Program-made: the position numbers and the translations under genes
The notes under the pieces: generated by a model
What the model saw: only the letters and a program-made list of their open reading frames with translations
What the model was told of the DNA's origin: nothing
The model's database searches: none
DNA from: Bacteroidales bacterium
GTDB taxonomy: Bacteria > Bacteroidota > Bacteroidia > Bacteroidales > UBA12077
Length of the DNA: 54,887 nucleotides
Assembly: GCA_003446015.1 (NCBI GenBank)
Contig: DMBU01000191.1
Span: 1 to 54,887, forward strand
Direction: 5' to 3'
Shown: positions 18,600 through 27,778 of the stretch, piece by piece
Numbering within the stretch: the stretch's first letter is position 1
Layout: each line of letters begins with the position of its first letter

Positions 18600-19448
18600 T
18601 TATTCTTGTGTTTCTTCTGTTTCTTCAGTTTCAATTTCTTCAACTATATCTTCAACTGGAGCATCTTCTTCTTTTCTGGCACTAGTTTTTTTAGCATCTG
18701 CCTGTGGCTTTTTAGGGCCTTTTTTTGTTTCTTTTGCAGGTCCTTCTTTATCTTTTTCCATCTTTCTTTCTTCAAGGCCTTCGTGTATAGATTCTGTGAT
18801 CTTGTCAAGAATTAACGAAATAGACTTTGAAGCATCATCGTTTGCCGGAATCGGAAAATCAATCGGAGATGGATCAGAGTTGGTATCAACAATTGCAAAA
18901 AGAGGAATGTTAAGTCTCTTCGCTTCTCTTACTGCAATATGTTCTTTTGAAACGTCAACGATAAACATAGCTGCAGGAAGTCTTGTCATATCAGAAATAC
19001 TTCCCAGCATTTTTTCCAGTTTTGCTCTTTGACGTGTAATTTGTAATTTTTCTCTTTTCGCGAGATTATTAAAAGTACCATCTGTTTCCATTTTATCAAT
19101 AGAAGACATCTTTTTAACTGCTCTACGAATAGTAGGGAAGTTGGTTAACATACCACCTGGCCAACGTTCAGTTACGTATGGCATTTGTGTACTTTTAACT
19201 TTTTCTGAAACTATATCTTTAGCTTGTTTTTTGGTAGCAACGAATAAGATTTTGCGGCCGGATTTAGCAATTTGTTTAATTGCATTACAAGCTTCGTTTA
19301 ATTTTGCTTCTGTTTTTTGCAGATCAATAATGTGAATACCATTTCGCTCCATAAAAATATAAGGAGCCATTGCTGGATTCCATTTTCTTTTCAAGTGTCC
19401 AAAATGTACACCTGCTTCTAACAATTCATTAAAATTTGTTTTCGACAT
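18600..19448 (-). CDS. rpsB: 30S ribosomal protein S2
   Basis: A 282-residue S2. Core motifs include LLEAGVHFGHLKRKWNP, IHIIDLQKTEAKL, FVATKKQAKDIV, TERWPGGMLTNFPTI and IPANDDASKSI. The last 55 or so residues are a Lys/Glu-rich tail (EEDAPVEDIVEEIETEETEE) beyond the S2 fold; such acidic tails are common in this phylum and probably disordered. It is part of the rplM-rpsI-rpsB-tsf operon, after a 113-base spacer that may carry a regulatory fold. Confidence 0.97.
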   Translation of the reverse strand: MSKTNFNELLEAGVHFGHLKRKWNPAMAPYIFMERNGIHIIDLQKTEAKLNEACNAIKQIAKSGRKILFVATKKQAKDIVSEKVKSTQMPYVTERWPGGMLTNFPTIRRAVKKMSSIDKMETDGTFNNLAKREKLQITRQRAKLEKMLGSISDMTRLPAAMFIVDVSKEHIAVREAKRLNIPLFAIVDTNSDPSPIDFPIPANDDASKSISLILDKITESIHEGLEERKMEKDKEGPAKETKKGPKKPQADAKKTSARKEEDAPVEDIVEEIETEETEETQE

Positions 19449-19483
19449 TACTTTGTTTTTTAACGTTTACATTCTTTTTTACG

Positions 19484-19517
19484 CTCAATTGCTGAGTAGC
19501 TCCTTGCAGGACGTCTC
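19484..19517 (-). promoter_or_regulatory. Possible structured leader upstream of rpsB
   Basis: In the rpsI-rpsB spacer, the minus strand can form a hairpin over 19517-19494 (GAG...TCCT-GCA-AGGA...CTC) and a second over 19496-19484 (CTCA-GCAAT-TGAG). They share bases 19494-19496 and so exclude each other. The position fits an autoregulatory leader for S2, but conservation is untested and the stems are short. Confidence 0.3.
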
Positions 19518-19562
19518 AACAATTTAGATACTAAACGGAATATTATCCAATGGAATATAATC

Positions 19563-19949
19563 CTATCGTTTACTAAATTGGAATTTCTTGCGCGCTTTTG
19601 GTTGACCAGGTTTTTTACGTTCTACAGTTCTAGGATCACGAGTAACGAATCCAGCTTTCTTTAAAGCATCCCTGTGTTCAGGATTAACTTCAATTAAAGC
19701 TCTTGTGATTCCTAAACGAACTGCTTCAGCTTGTCCTTTAACTCCACCACCAAAAATATTAACTTTGACGTCGTATTTTCCTACGGCTTCAACTAATTCT
19801 AATGGTTGGTTAACAATGTACTGAAGTGGTTTTGTTGGAAAAAATTCTTCCATTTCACGTCCGTTAACTGTGATTTTTCCTTTTCCTTCACTTAAATAAA
19901 CCCTTGCAACAGCAGCTTTTCTTCTTCCTAAAGTATTTTTTACTTCCAT
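19563..19949 (-). CDS. rpsI: 30S ribosomal protein S9
   Basis: A 128-residue S9. It shows NTLGRRKAAVARVYL, the VNIFGGGVKGQAEAVRLGITRAL core and the basic C-terminal tail ending ARKKFQFSKR, whose last residues reach the ribosomal P-site tRNA. Length is typical. It lies 5 bases after rplM and is in the same operon. Confidence 0.98.
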   Translation of the reverse strand: MEVKNTLGRRKAAVARVYLSEGKGKITVNGREMEEFFPTKPLQYIVNQPLELVEAVGKYDVKVNIFGGGVKGQAEAVRLGITRALIEVNPEHRDALKKAGFVTRDPRTVERKKPGQPKARKKFQFSKR

Positions 19950-19954
19950 ACTAA

Positions 19955-20410
19955 TTATTTAATTGAGTTTAATTCTACTTTTTTTGGTTTCTGTGCTTCC
20001 TGTGCATGCTCACTACCTTCATAAACATAAAGGTTTCTAAATAATTCTCTACCAAGACGATTCTTTGGTAGCATTCCTCTTACAGCTTTTTCAACAACCT
20101 CAATAGGTTTTTTAGCTAATAATTTTTCAGGGGTAGTAATTCTTTGTCCTCCTGGGAAACCGGTATGACTAACATATTCTTTGTCCGTCATTTTGTCTCC
20201 AGTTAGCTTAACCTGGCTGGCGTTAATAATAATTACATTATCACCACAATCAACATGTGGAGTAAAAGAAGCTTTAGTTTTGCCTCTTAATACTAGCGCA
20301 ACCTTAGAAGCTAATCGGCCTAAAATTTCATCTTTCGCGTCAACAAGAATCCATTCCTTCTGAACAGTTGCCTTGTTTGCTGATACTGTTTTGTAACTTA
20401 ATGTATCCAC
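19955..20410 (-). CDS. rplM: 50S ribosomal protein L13
   Basis: A 151-residue L13. The start is GTG at 20408-20410, giving MDTLSYKTVSANKATV, which is the usual N-terminus in Bacteroidota, with AGGAG eight bases upstream. Motifs include VDAKDEILGRLASKVA, FTPHVDCGDNVIIINA and GMLPKNRLGRELFRNLYVY. It is the first gene of the rplM-rpsI-rpsB-tsf operon, transcribed from a recognisable promoter about 70 bases upstream. Confidence 0.98.
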   Translation of the reverse strand: MDTLSYKTVSANKATVQKEWILVDAKDEILGRLASKVALVLRGKTKASFTPHVDCGDNVIIINASQVKLTGDKMTDKEYVSHTGFPGGQRITTPEKLLAKKPIEVVEKAVRGMLPKNRLGRELFRNLYVYEGSEHAQEAQKPKKVELNSIK

Positions 20411-20476
20411 TTTTAAAACTCCTAACTTTTTAATTAATACCTTAATACATTATATTCTCCTGTATTTTGCGGATTG

Positions 20477-20505
20477 CAAAAATACAATTATTTTTTATAA
20501 ATCAA
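20477..20505 (-). promoter_or_regulatory. Promoter of ribosomal operon rplM-tsf
   Basis: On the minus strand, TTG (20505-20503), an 18-base spacer and TATTTTTG (20484-20477) fit the Bacteroidota -33/-7 promoter pattern. Transcription would start near 20470, about 60 bases before the rplM GTG. Confidence 0.65.
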
Positions 20506-20699
20506 GAAAATTACTAATAAATAATTAGTTAATAAGCTGACTTACAAATAATGATCTTTGGTAACTATAAATATTCTTAAAAACGAGCCGCAAATATAAT
20601 ATAAATTTTGGATTGAAATATTAACAATACAGTTTTTCAGAATATATTTCAATTATTTTTTATTGGAATTTTTGCTTTTTATTCTAATTGATCTTTAAC

Positions 20700-20707
20700 T
20701 ATCTTTG
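20700..20707 (+). promoter_or_regulatory. Promoter -7 element of O-antigen ligase-like gene
   Basis: TATCTTTG matches TAnnTTTG, 21 bases before the ATG at 20729. The nearest TTTG upstream is 25 bases away (20671-20674), so the -33 part is weak. Confidence 0.5.
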
Positions 20708-20728
20708 AAAATGTAGAATTGTATTAAA

Positions 20729-22294
20729 ATGAGAATATTCAATATTACATTTAACCATATAAAACTTTACTATTTAGGCCTCATACTAACTGCAATCTGT
20801 TTGCCATTGTCGAAGTTTGCATTAAGTGTTTCTATGATCGTATTATTATCAAATTGGATTTTAGAGCTTGATTTTAAACGGAAATGGGAAGAAATAAAAA
20901 AGAATCATTCAATTCTTATTTTTACTGGAATATTTTTCGTTCATATTTTATGGCTTATAAATACAAGTAACTTTAAATATGCTTTTCATGATATTGGGAA
21001 TAAGGCCATTTTATTATTATTCCCAATTATCATTGGAACTTCAAGAAAATTAACTACTCAACAGGTTAAAACTATTCTGATATGGTTTTCTCTGGCCGTG
21101 ATAGCTTCAACGGTAATTAGTGCATTTATCCTGTTTGGAATAATTAATTATCCAATTCAAAATATTAGAGATATTTCAGCTTTTATGTCGCACATAAGGC
21201 TGAGTCTGCTTATAAATATTGCGATCTTTTCATTAGCATACATCATCTTTTCTAAAGATATTAAAAAAACGCAATATGAAATCCCCGCCTATTCAGTGAT
21301 TATTATTTGGTTAATCATATTTCTTTATCTTTTAAAATCCTTTACCGGAATTATAATCTTTTTTACTTGTCTTTTTCTTGTAGTTGGAATTATCTCATTT
21401 AAAATCAAAGAGATTGTACCTAAGTTGTTTTTACAGGTTGCTTTAGTCACTGTTTTTTTACTCATTGCCTCGTTTATAACTCACTCTATATCAAAATATT
21501 TTACAGTAGAAAAGATTGACGTTCATAATCTGGAAAAGTTAACACAAAACGGAAATCAATACAAGCATTCTTTAAATGAGCAACAGATTGAAAATGGAAA
21601 TTATGTGTGGTTTTATGTTTGTCAGGATGAGCTTAAAAATGAATGGGAAAAAGTTAGTTCGGTGCCATATGAAGGATTAGATAATAAGGGGCAGGAACTG
21701 CGTTTTACATTAATAAGATATTTAACTTCCAAAGGTTTTAGAAAAGACTCCGTTGGTTTCTCAAAACTTTTATCTAAGGATATTAGAAACATAGAAGATG
21801 GAATGGCCAATTATATTTTCGAAAATAAGTATGCTATTTACCCAAAAATTTATGATGCAATTTGGCAGATTGATGTATACAGGAAGGGCTCAAATCCTTC
21901 TGGAAATTCGATAACAAGCAGGGTAGAGTTTGCAAAAACAGCATTAAGCATTATCAAACAAAATTTTTGGTTTGGCGTTGGAACCGGTGATGTTCAGGAT
22001 TCTTTTAATGTTCAGTATGAAACGAACAAAAGCCAATTACCTTATAAGAATCGTTTGAGGGCACACAATCAATACCTGACGTTTTTTCTAACATTTGGGA
22101 TTTTTGGTTTTATCTTTTTACTTTTCTCAATGTTTTATCCGGTTTTTAAGTATAAAGCTTTTGACAATTATTTATTCATCGTATTTTTTTTAATAGCCTT
22201 GCTATCATTTCTTAACGAGGATACTTTAGAAACACAAATTGGTGTGACATTTTTTTCTTATTTTTACTCGCTTTTTTTATTTGGGAGAAAATAA
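20729..22294 (+). CDS. O-antigen ligase/polymerase family membrane protein
   Basis: A 521-residue protein with about 11 membrane segments and a large periplasmic loop (about residues 255-415) before the last segments. The region SRVEFAKTALSIIKQNFWFGVGTGDVQ followed by RAHNQYLTFFLTFGIFGFI is the Wzy_C/WaaL signature, including the His needed for catalysis in WaaL-type ligases. Such proteins join undecaprenyl-linked glycan either to lipid A-core (ligase), to itself (polymerase) or to protein. It stands alone between the ribosomal operon and guaD, so its role cannot be fixed. It could serve the polysaccharide operon at 1844-9544. Confidence 0.82.
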   Translation: MRIFNITFNHIKLYYLGLILTAICLPLSKFALSVSMIVLLSNWILELDFKRKWEEIKKNHSILIFTGIFFVHILWLINTSNFKYAFHDIGNKAILLLFPIIIGTSRKLTTQQVKTILIWFSLAVIASTVISAFILFGIINYPIQNIRDISAFMSHIRLSLLINIAIFSLAYIIFSKDIKKTQYEIPAYSVIIIWLIIFLYLLKSFTGIIIFFTCLFLVVGIISFKIKEIVPKLFLQVALVTVFLLIASFITHSISKYFTVEKIDVHNLEKLTQNGNQYKHSLNEQQIENGNYVWFYVCQDELKNEWEKVSSVPYEGLDNKGQELRFTLIRYLTSKGFRKDSVGFSKLLSKDIRNIEDGMANYIFENKYAIYPKIYDAIWQIDVYRKGSNPSGNSITSRVEFAKTALSIIKQNFWFGVGTGDVQDSFNVQYETNKSQLPYKNRLRAHNQYLTFFLTFGIFGFIFLLFSMFYPVFKYKAFDNYLFIVFFLIALLSFLNEDTLETQIGVTFFSYFYSLFLFGRK

Positions 22295-22315
22295 AATTTA
22301 TAAAACGAAGAGGAT

Positions 22316-22789
22316 ATGTGTAAGAATCATGAAGAGTTTATGCGCGAAGCGATTAATATTTCTACTAAAAACATCGATGAAAATGGAGGCCCGTTTGGTG
22401 CTGTAATAGTAAAAGATGGTAAAGTTATTGCAAGAGGCGTAAATAGGGTTACATCTAATAATGATCCAACAGCTCATGCAGAGGTTAATGCAATTCGCGA
22501 AGCTGCTTCAAAACTGGGAACTTTTGATTTAAAAGGATGTGAAATATATTCATCCTGCGAACCATGCCCAATGTGTTTGGGGGCTATTTACTGGGCACAT
22601 TTGGATAAATTATATTTTGCAAATACCAAACAGGATGCCAGGGACATTGATTTCGATGATTCCTTTATTTACGAAGAATTAGACCTCCCTTTTGAAAAAA
22701 GAAAAATACCTACAAAACAGATTCTTAGAGAAGAAGCTATCGCTGCTTTCCATAAATGGAGAGATAAAGCCGATAAAATAGAATATTAA
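22316..22789 (+). CDS. guaD: Guanine deaminase (cytidine deaminase fold)
   Basis: A 157-residue zinc deaminase. The zinc ligands are His54 in TAHAEVNAIR (with catalytic Glu56) and Cys84/Cys87 in SSCEPCPMCLGAIYWA. The C-terminus (DDSFIYEELDLPFEKRKIP...AFHKWRDKADKIEY) follows the pattern of Bacillus GuaD and differs from TadA, so guanine-to-xanthine deamination is the likely activity. A Shine-Dalgarno-like AAGAGGAT precedes the ATG. Its stop overlaps the start of the next gene by one base (TAATG), suggesting coupling. Confidence 0.85.
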   Translation: MCKNHEEFMREAINISTKNIDENGGPFGAVIVKDGKVIARGVNRVTSNNDPTAHAEVNAIREAASKLGTFDLKGCEIYSSCEPCPMCLGAIYWAHLDKLYFANTKQDARDIDFDDSFIYEELDLPFEKRKIPTKQILREEAIAAFHKWRDKADKIEY

Positions 22790-23310
22790 TGAAAAGACTT
22801 CAAAAGAACTTTTTTACTAGAGATGTTCTGGAAGTTGCTCCCGACTTATTAGGTAAATATCTTGTTAGAAGATTTGATGACGAGAGTGTTCAAGAGTTTT
22901 TAATTACTGAAGTTGAAGCATATAGAGGACAAGAAGATTTAGCCTGTCACGCAAGTAAAGGAAGAACTCCAAGAACTGATATAATGTACCACGAAGGAGG
23001 TCATGTTTACGTTTACCTAATTTATGGCATGTACTGGATGTTAAATATTGTTACTGCGACAAAAGATGTTCCTCAAGCAGTCTTAATACGCGGGATCGAA
23101 GGATTCGATGGTCCTGGGAAACTAACAAAAAGCTTACAAATCGACAAGTCGTTTTATGGTGAAAATTTAGTTTCCAGTGAAAGACTATGGATTGAATCAT
23201 CAGAAAAATTATCCGAAATTAAAATTAAATCAAGCCCTCGCATTGGTATTGATTATGCTGGTGAAGAATATAAGAATAAACCATGGAGGTATCTTTTGTG
23301 CAATAAATAA
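22789..23310 (+). CDS. DNA-3-methyladenine glycosylase (AAG/MPG type)
   Basis: A 173-residue AAG-family glycosylase, which removes alkylated and deaminated purines from DNA. The catalytic Glu43 lies in ITEVEAYRGQEDLACHA; GGHVYVYLIYGMYWMLNIVT and QAVLIRGIEG are family motifs, and GPGKLTKSLQI is the conserved C-terminal DNA-contact region. It is somewhat shorter than the usual 190-210 residues. Coupling to guaD links two purine-damage functions, because the product range of AAG includes hypoxanthine. Confidence 0.9.
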   Translation: MKRLQKNFFTRDVLEVAPDLLGKYLVRRFDDESVQEFLITEVEAYRGQEDLACHASKGRTPRTDIMYHEGGHVYVYLIYGMYWMLNIVTATKDVPQAVLIRGIEGFDGPGKLTKSLQIDKSFYGENLVSSERLWIESSEKLSEIKIKSSPRIGIDYAGEEYKNKPWRYLLCNK

Positions 23311-23333
23311 GGTTGGGTTCTTATTTTATCTAA

Positions 23334-23384
23334 TTGTTGCTTAATTCTGGTTAATATTTTATAATAAGCAACAAGTAACCAGAA
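23334..23384. repeat. Two interleaved inverted repeats
   Basis: TTGTTGCTTA (23334-23343) has its exact complement at 23365-23374, and TTCTGGTTA (23345-23353) has its exact complement at 23376-23384. The order A-B-A'-B' is crossed, as in a pseudoknot. It lies in the spacer between convergent genes. It may act as a terminator with two alternative folds. Confidence 0.7.
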
Positions 23385-23422
23385 ACAAAAATTTACTTAA
23401 AGATGAAAGCTTAAAATTGCAA

Positions 23423-24562
23423 TTAAAACTTTTTTAGAAAAAAATCCTCCTTCAAAACAACCATTACTGTCCAGGTATATTCAAGATTGCTCCATAACAA
23501 ATCATAATAAGTTTCAAATCTAAACCCCATATTAATACCAGAGTAGACATTCTTCTGATAATTTAATTTGCCAATGATTAATTGTCTGATTGGTTCCTCA
23601 ACATAAAACATTGTTCTTGAATACGATTCATAAATAGGATTTCCGATTGGAGAAATAAATTGTTTTCCATACCAATATCCAACCAAAAAGTCAAAATTAG
23701 TATTTGTTAATTCGAGACTTGTAAAACTGGCAGTACCATCAATATACATTTGCTGCTTGTTTGGAGACAGGTCTTGATAATTAACAATAAACGACGAAAC
23801 ATCAAATTTGTGAATTAGTTTGTGATTCATGTTTTTTGAAAAACGTAATCCTGTGGCATTATTGAAGATTGTTTTTAATGGTTCGTCACTATTACTATTG
23901 ATTTGACCTCCCTCGTGCCGGATAAGATTCTGAAATGGGATCGATAGCTCGTACTGATCTTTTTGTAAAAGAATAAATTCAGAAGATAATCCCACATTGA
24001 ATTTTTCCTGAAACGGATCATCCTGAAATATTTGTTGTTCCCAATTTAACCACAGATCAGTAAAAATGCGATCACTATTCCAAAGAAACTGAACCCCATT
24101 TTCTATGTTATTACTTAAATATCTCTCAAAATCAAAAAGAGGATCAATTAATTTATGATTTAGCGTACCATAAATATTCCCTAAAACAAAGTCAAAATGG
24201 GGCAGTACTTTGTATTGGAAAGTTAGTAAAAGGGATGCATTGATTTCGTTTTCTCTTCCGTAATAAGATGTGAAATTCCCTCCTGCACTTAGTTTGATTC
24301 TTGAGTTTGGATAATAAACAAATTTAGGAGTAAGGTTAAATCCCAGGAGCGTATAACCTTCGGCAATATTCCCAAAATACTCATTGTTTTTTATAAAATT
24401 GGTATTGTCAATTTGTAATAATAACTTGTTAGAATCTGAAGGGTAAATCTGAAAGTTTTGGAAATAAACGGAGTCGTTAGTTTGGGATCTACATGGGCTT
24501 AGGCTAACGAGTAGAATAACGAAAAGAATAATGAAAAGAATAATATGATTCTTAAAATCCAT
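23423..24562 (-). CDS. Predicted outer-membrane beta-barrel protein
   Basis: A 379-residue protein with a signal peptide (MDFKNHIILFIILFVILLVSLSPCRSQ). The mature part has alternating strands rich in aromatic residues, for example FVYYPNSRIKLSAGGNFTSYYGR and LELTNTNFDFLVGYWYGKQF, and the last residue is Phe, a common mark of outer-membrane barrels. No family was recognised. It is a single gene between two convergent or divergent neighbours. The function is unknown; a cell-surface role is inferred from topology only. Confidence 0.65.
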   Translation of the reverse strand: MDFKNHIILFIILFVILLVSLSPCRSQTNDSVYFQNFQIYPSDSNKLLLQIDNTNFIKNNEYFGNIAEGYTLLGFNLTPKFVYYPNSRIKLSAGGNFTSYYGRENEINASLLLTFQYKVLPHFDFVLGNIYGTLNHKLIDPLFDFERYLSNNIENGVQFLWNSDRIFTDLWLNWEQQIFQDDPFQEKFNVGLSSEFILLQKDQYELSIPFQNLIRHEGGQINSNSDEPLKTIFNNATGLRFSKNMNHKLIHKFDVSSFIVNYQDLSPNKQQMYIDGTASFTSLELTNTNFDFLVGYWYGKQFISPIGNPIYESYSRTMFYVEEPIRQLIIGKLNYQKNVYSGINMGFRFETYYDLLWSNLEYTWTVMVVLKEDFFLKKF

Positions 24563-24714
24563 GCGATTAATTTAGAGTCCGAAAATAAGAAAAAACCCTT
24601 AAAAACATATTTTTATAGACTGTTAAATTATGCATTACTCATAATTAAGAATGAGTTTTATTGTTATTTGTTTTATTTTAGTGCATTCTTATGTTGAATC
24701 AATTTTACATTAAA

Positions 24715-27700
24715 ATGAGAAGCTACCGTTTTTATAATAATTTATTTGGTTGGATTGCCTTCCTGATTGCAGCAATAGTATATCTTTTAACGATTGAACC
24801 AACAACTAGTTTCTGGGATTGCGGCGAATTTATTGCTTCGGCATATCGCTTAGAAGTTGGACATCCTCCGGGAGCACCATTCTTTATGATATTGGGACGA
24901 ATATTTACTCTGTTTGCCGGCTCACCTGAAAATGCTGCTAAAATGGTAAATATACTTTCAGCTATGGCTAGTGCATTTACAATTTTGTTTTTATTCTGGA
25001 CCATTACTCATTTCGTGCGTAAAATTGCAATCAAAAATGAAGAATATTCAATCGGTAATATCATAACGATAATAGGAAGTGGATTAGTTGGAGCATTGGC
25101 TTATACTTTTTCCGACACTTTTTGGTTTTCAGCGGTTGAGGCTGAGGTTTATGCTACTTCTTCATTGTTTACTGCTTTGGTTTTTTGGGCAATCCTAAAA
25201 TGGGAAAACGAATCTGAAACAAAATATGCAAATCGATGGATTATTTTAATTGCATATTTAGTTGGTCTGTCTATTGGGGTTCACCTGTTAAATTTATTGG
25301 CAATTCCAGCTATAGTTTTTGTATATTATTTTAAAAAATATGAAGTTACCAAAAAAGGAGTGTTTTTTGCTTTTCTTATTTCCGGGATTTTATTAGGTGC
25401 TATCATGTATGTTATCATTCCAGGCTTTATTACAATCGCTTCATGGTTTGATTTATTGTTTGTAAATGGATTTGGATTACCATATAATTCCGGTTTTCTT
25501 TTTTATATTGCTTTAGTAATTTCTTTAATTGTTTGGGGAATTAAATATACTCAACGAAAAGGGAAAGTTATTTTTAATACAATCATATTAGGAATTACAG
25601 TTATTTTTATTGGATACTCTTCTTATGCAATGATTGTAATTCGTTCATCAGCCGATCCTCCTATGGATCAAAACAATCCGGATAATGCTTTTGACTTGTT
25701 GTACTATTTAAATCGTGAGCAATACGGCGACAGACCATTAATTTATGGTCAGACATTCGATGCTCCCATGATCAGCAATAAACAAACAAAACCGGTATAT
25801 ATTAAGAAAGATGGACGTTACATTGTTGCAGAACATAAGATTGAAGTTGAGTTTGATCCTCAATTCACAACCTTATTCCCAAGAATGTATAGTTCCGATA
25901 AAAGCCACATTATTGAATATAAAAAGTGGGTTAACCTTTCCAATAAAGAGATTTCCGTTAACAATGGAAGAGGACAGGTTGAAAAAAGAGTAAAACCTTC
26001 GTTTGCCAATAATCTTACTTTTTTCTTTAAATATCAGATCGGACACATGTATCTAAGATATTTTATGTGGAATTTCTCAGGTCGCCAAAATGATATTCAG
26101 GGTCACGGAAATGTTATAAACGGAAACTGGATGAGCGGAATATATTTTATTGATGATGCAAGATTAGGAAATCAGGACATGGTTCCTGATCACATGAAAA
26201 ATAATCCAGCCCGAAACAAGTATTACATGCTTCCCCTAATTTTAGGTTTAATTGGTTTGTTATTTCACTATAAGAAACACAAACATGATTTTACGATCGT
26301 TTTAATGTTGTTTATTTTAACAGGAATTGCAATCGTAGTGTACCTGAATCAATATCCATTGCAGCCGCGAGAAAGAGACTATGCATTTGCAGGTTCGTTT
26401 TATGCTTTTTCAATTTGGTTGGGATTAGGTGTTGCCGGAATAATTGATCTTTTAAAGAAAAAACTACCGCAAACAGTTTCTGCAATTTTAGTTAGCATAT
26501 TGACCTTGATTTTTGTTCCCGGAATTATGGCATCAGAAAACTGGGATGATCATGACCGATCGGGAAGATATACAGCTCGCGATTTAGCCTATAACTATTT
26601 AAATTCCTGTAACGAAAATGCAATTTTATTTACTAATGGCGATAATGACACATTCCCGCTCTGGTATGCACAAGAAGTTGAAGGTATCCGAACAGATATA
26701 AAAGTTTGCAATTTAAGTTATTTACGTGCTGCCTGGTATATCGATCAAATGAATAGAAAATCATATGAATCAGAACGACTACCTTTTTCGTTGACACATG
26801 ATAAATACCATAAAGGAAACAGAGATATATTACCTATTTACGACAGAGTTGGGCAGGCGGTTGATGTTAAGGATGTTGTTGATTTTATTGCCAGTGATGA
26901 TCCTAAAACCAAGATTAATTCTCCCTTTGTTGCCAATGAAACGATCAATTATATTCCAACAAAAAAGTATAAGTTAGATATAAATAAAGACAACATTCTT
27001 AGTAAAGGAATTGTTAGTGATAAATATAAAGATCGTATTGTTGACCAGATGGAATGGAGTTTTGGACAGAGCTATTTATATAAAGATGGCTTAATGCTTT
27101 TAGATATGCTTGCAACAAATAATTGGGAAAGACCAATTTATTGGGCCATGACTGTATCAAGCTCAAAATACTTTAATCTACAAAAATATTTTAAGGTGGA
27201 TGGATTAAGCTATCAGTTAGTTCCTGTTCTGGCCGAATCGGAGCGTTTCTACAATGGAGAGGTCGATTCGGATGTAATGTTTAATAATGTAATGAATAAA
27301 TTCCGTTGGGGAGGAATCGAAGATAATGATATTTATTTTGATGAAAATAATATTCGGATGTTTTCAAATCTCAGAAGTAGTTTTGGACGCTTAGCAGAAA
27401 AACTGATTGAAGAAAATAAGAAAGATTCTGCATTATTGGTACTTGATCGTTGTATGGAACTATTCCCTGATCATAAAATACCATATAACAATACGCTTAT
27501 ATCTGTTATTTCAGCTTATTATCATGCCGGGGCAACTGAAAAAGCAAATGGTTTGGTTGATAGTTTATTAAACAAGGTATCTGTTGAGTTGGAATATTAC
27601 TTTGGCCTTGATGATAAATATACGCGGGGAACAAAAGATATGTCAAACGAAAAACAACTGGATTTATATATTTTACAGGAGCTTTATAAAATCACAACTG

Positions 27701-27774
27701 ACAATAAGCAACTCGAAATTGCAAAAGACATAGAACAAAAGTTTATGCAATACATGCAACTTTATAGCAGTTAG
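24715..27774 (+). CDS. DUF2723 membrane protein (GT-C type glycosyltransferase)
   Basis: A protein of about 1019 residues; a start at 24691 would add 8 residues, but homologues begin near MRSYRFYNNLFGW. The N-terminal part carries the family motif FLIAAIVYLLTIEPTTSFWDCGEFIASAYRLEVGHPPGAPFF with the acidic residue expected at a GT-C active site. About 12 membrane segments are followed by a large periplasmic domain with NYLNSCNENAILFTNGDNDTFP and TPR-like helices at the end. DUF2723 is related to TMEM260, a protein O-mannosyltransferase; in Bacteroidota it is a candidate for protein or lipid glycosylation. Confidence 0.85.
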   Translation: MRSYRFYNNLFGWIAFLIAAIVYLLTIEPTTSFWDCGEFIASAYRLEVGHPPGAPFFMILGRIFTLFAGSPENAAKMVNILSAMASAFTILFLFWTITHFVRKIAIKNEEYSIGNIITIIGSGLVGALAYTFSDTFWFSAVEAEVYATSSLFTALVFWAILKWENESETKYANRWIILIAYLVGLSIGVHLLNLLAIPAIVFVYYFKKYEVTKKGVFFAFLISGILLGAIMYVIIPGFITIASWFDLLFVNGFGLPYNSGFLFYIALVISLIVWGIKYTQRKGKVIFNTIILGITVIFIGYSSYAMIVIRSSADPPMDQNNPDNAFDLLYYLNREQYGDRPLIYGQTFDAPMISNKQTKPVYIKKDGRYIVAEHKIEVEFDPQFTTLFPRMYSSDKSHIIEYKKWVNLSNKEISVNNGRGQVEKRVKPSFANNLTFFFKYQIGHMYLRYFMWNFSGRQNDIQGHGNVINGNWMSGIYFIDDARLGNQDMVPDHMKNNPARNKYYMLPLILGLIGLLFHYKKHKHDFTIVLMLFILTGIAIVVYLNQYPLQPRERDYAFAGSFYAFSIWLGLGVAGIIDLLKKKLPQTVSAILVSILTLIFVPGIMASENWDDHDRSGRYTARDLAYNYLNSCNENAILFTNGDNDTFPLWYAQEVEGIRTDIKVCNLSYLRAAWYIDQMNRKSYESERLPFSLTHDKYHKGNRDILPIYDRVGQAVDVKDVVDFIASDDPKTKINSPFVANETINYIPTKKYKLDINKDNILSKGIVSDKYKDRIVDQMEWSFGQSYLYKDGLMLLDMLATNNWERPIYWAMTVSSSKYFNLQKYFKVDGLSYQLVPVLAESERFYNGEVDSDVMFNNVMNKFRWGGIEDNDIYFDENNIRMFSNLRSSFGRLAEKLIEENKKDSALLVLDRCMELFPDHKIPYNNTLISVISAYYHAGATEKANGLVDSLLNKVSVELEYYFGLDDKYTRGTKDMSNEKQLDLYILQELYKITTDNKQLEIAKDIEQKFMQYMQLYSS

Positions 27775-27778
27775 CCTT

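Larger units (their letters stand above)
20411..20728. other. 318-base divergent intergenic region
   Basis: Between divergent rplM (minus) and the O-antigen ligase-like gene (plus). It contains a promoter match on each strand, listed separately, and AT-rich DNA in between (for example 20510-20690). No open frame, tRNA or convincing hairpin was seen. Confidence 0.7.

Noticed and set aside
18523..19032. A 169-codon plus-strand frame rich in Ser and Phe
   Set aside because: It lies wholly antisense to rpsB and its spacer, with composition set by the Lys/Glu-rich tail of S2.
22316..22789. tRNA adenosine deaminase (TadA)
   Set aside because: The zinc motifs are shared, but the C-terminal DDSFIYEE...WRDKADKIEY pattern fits guanine deaminase.
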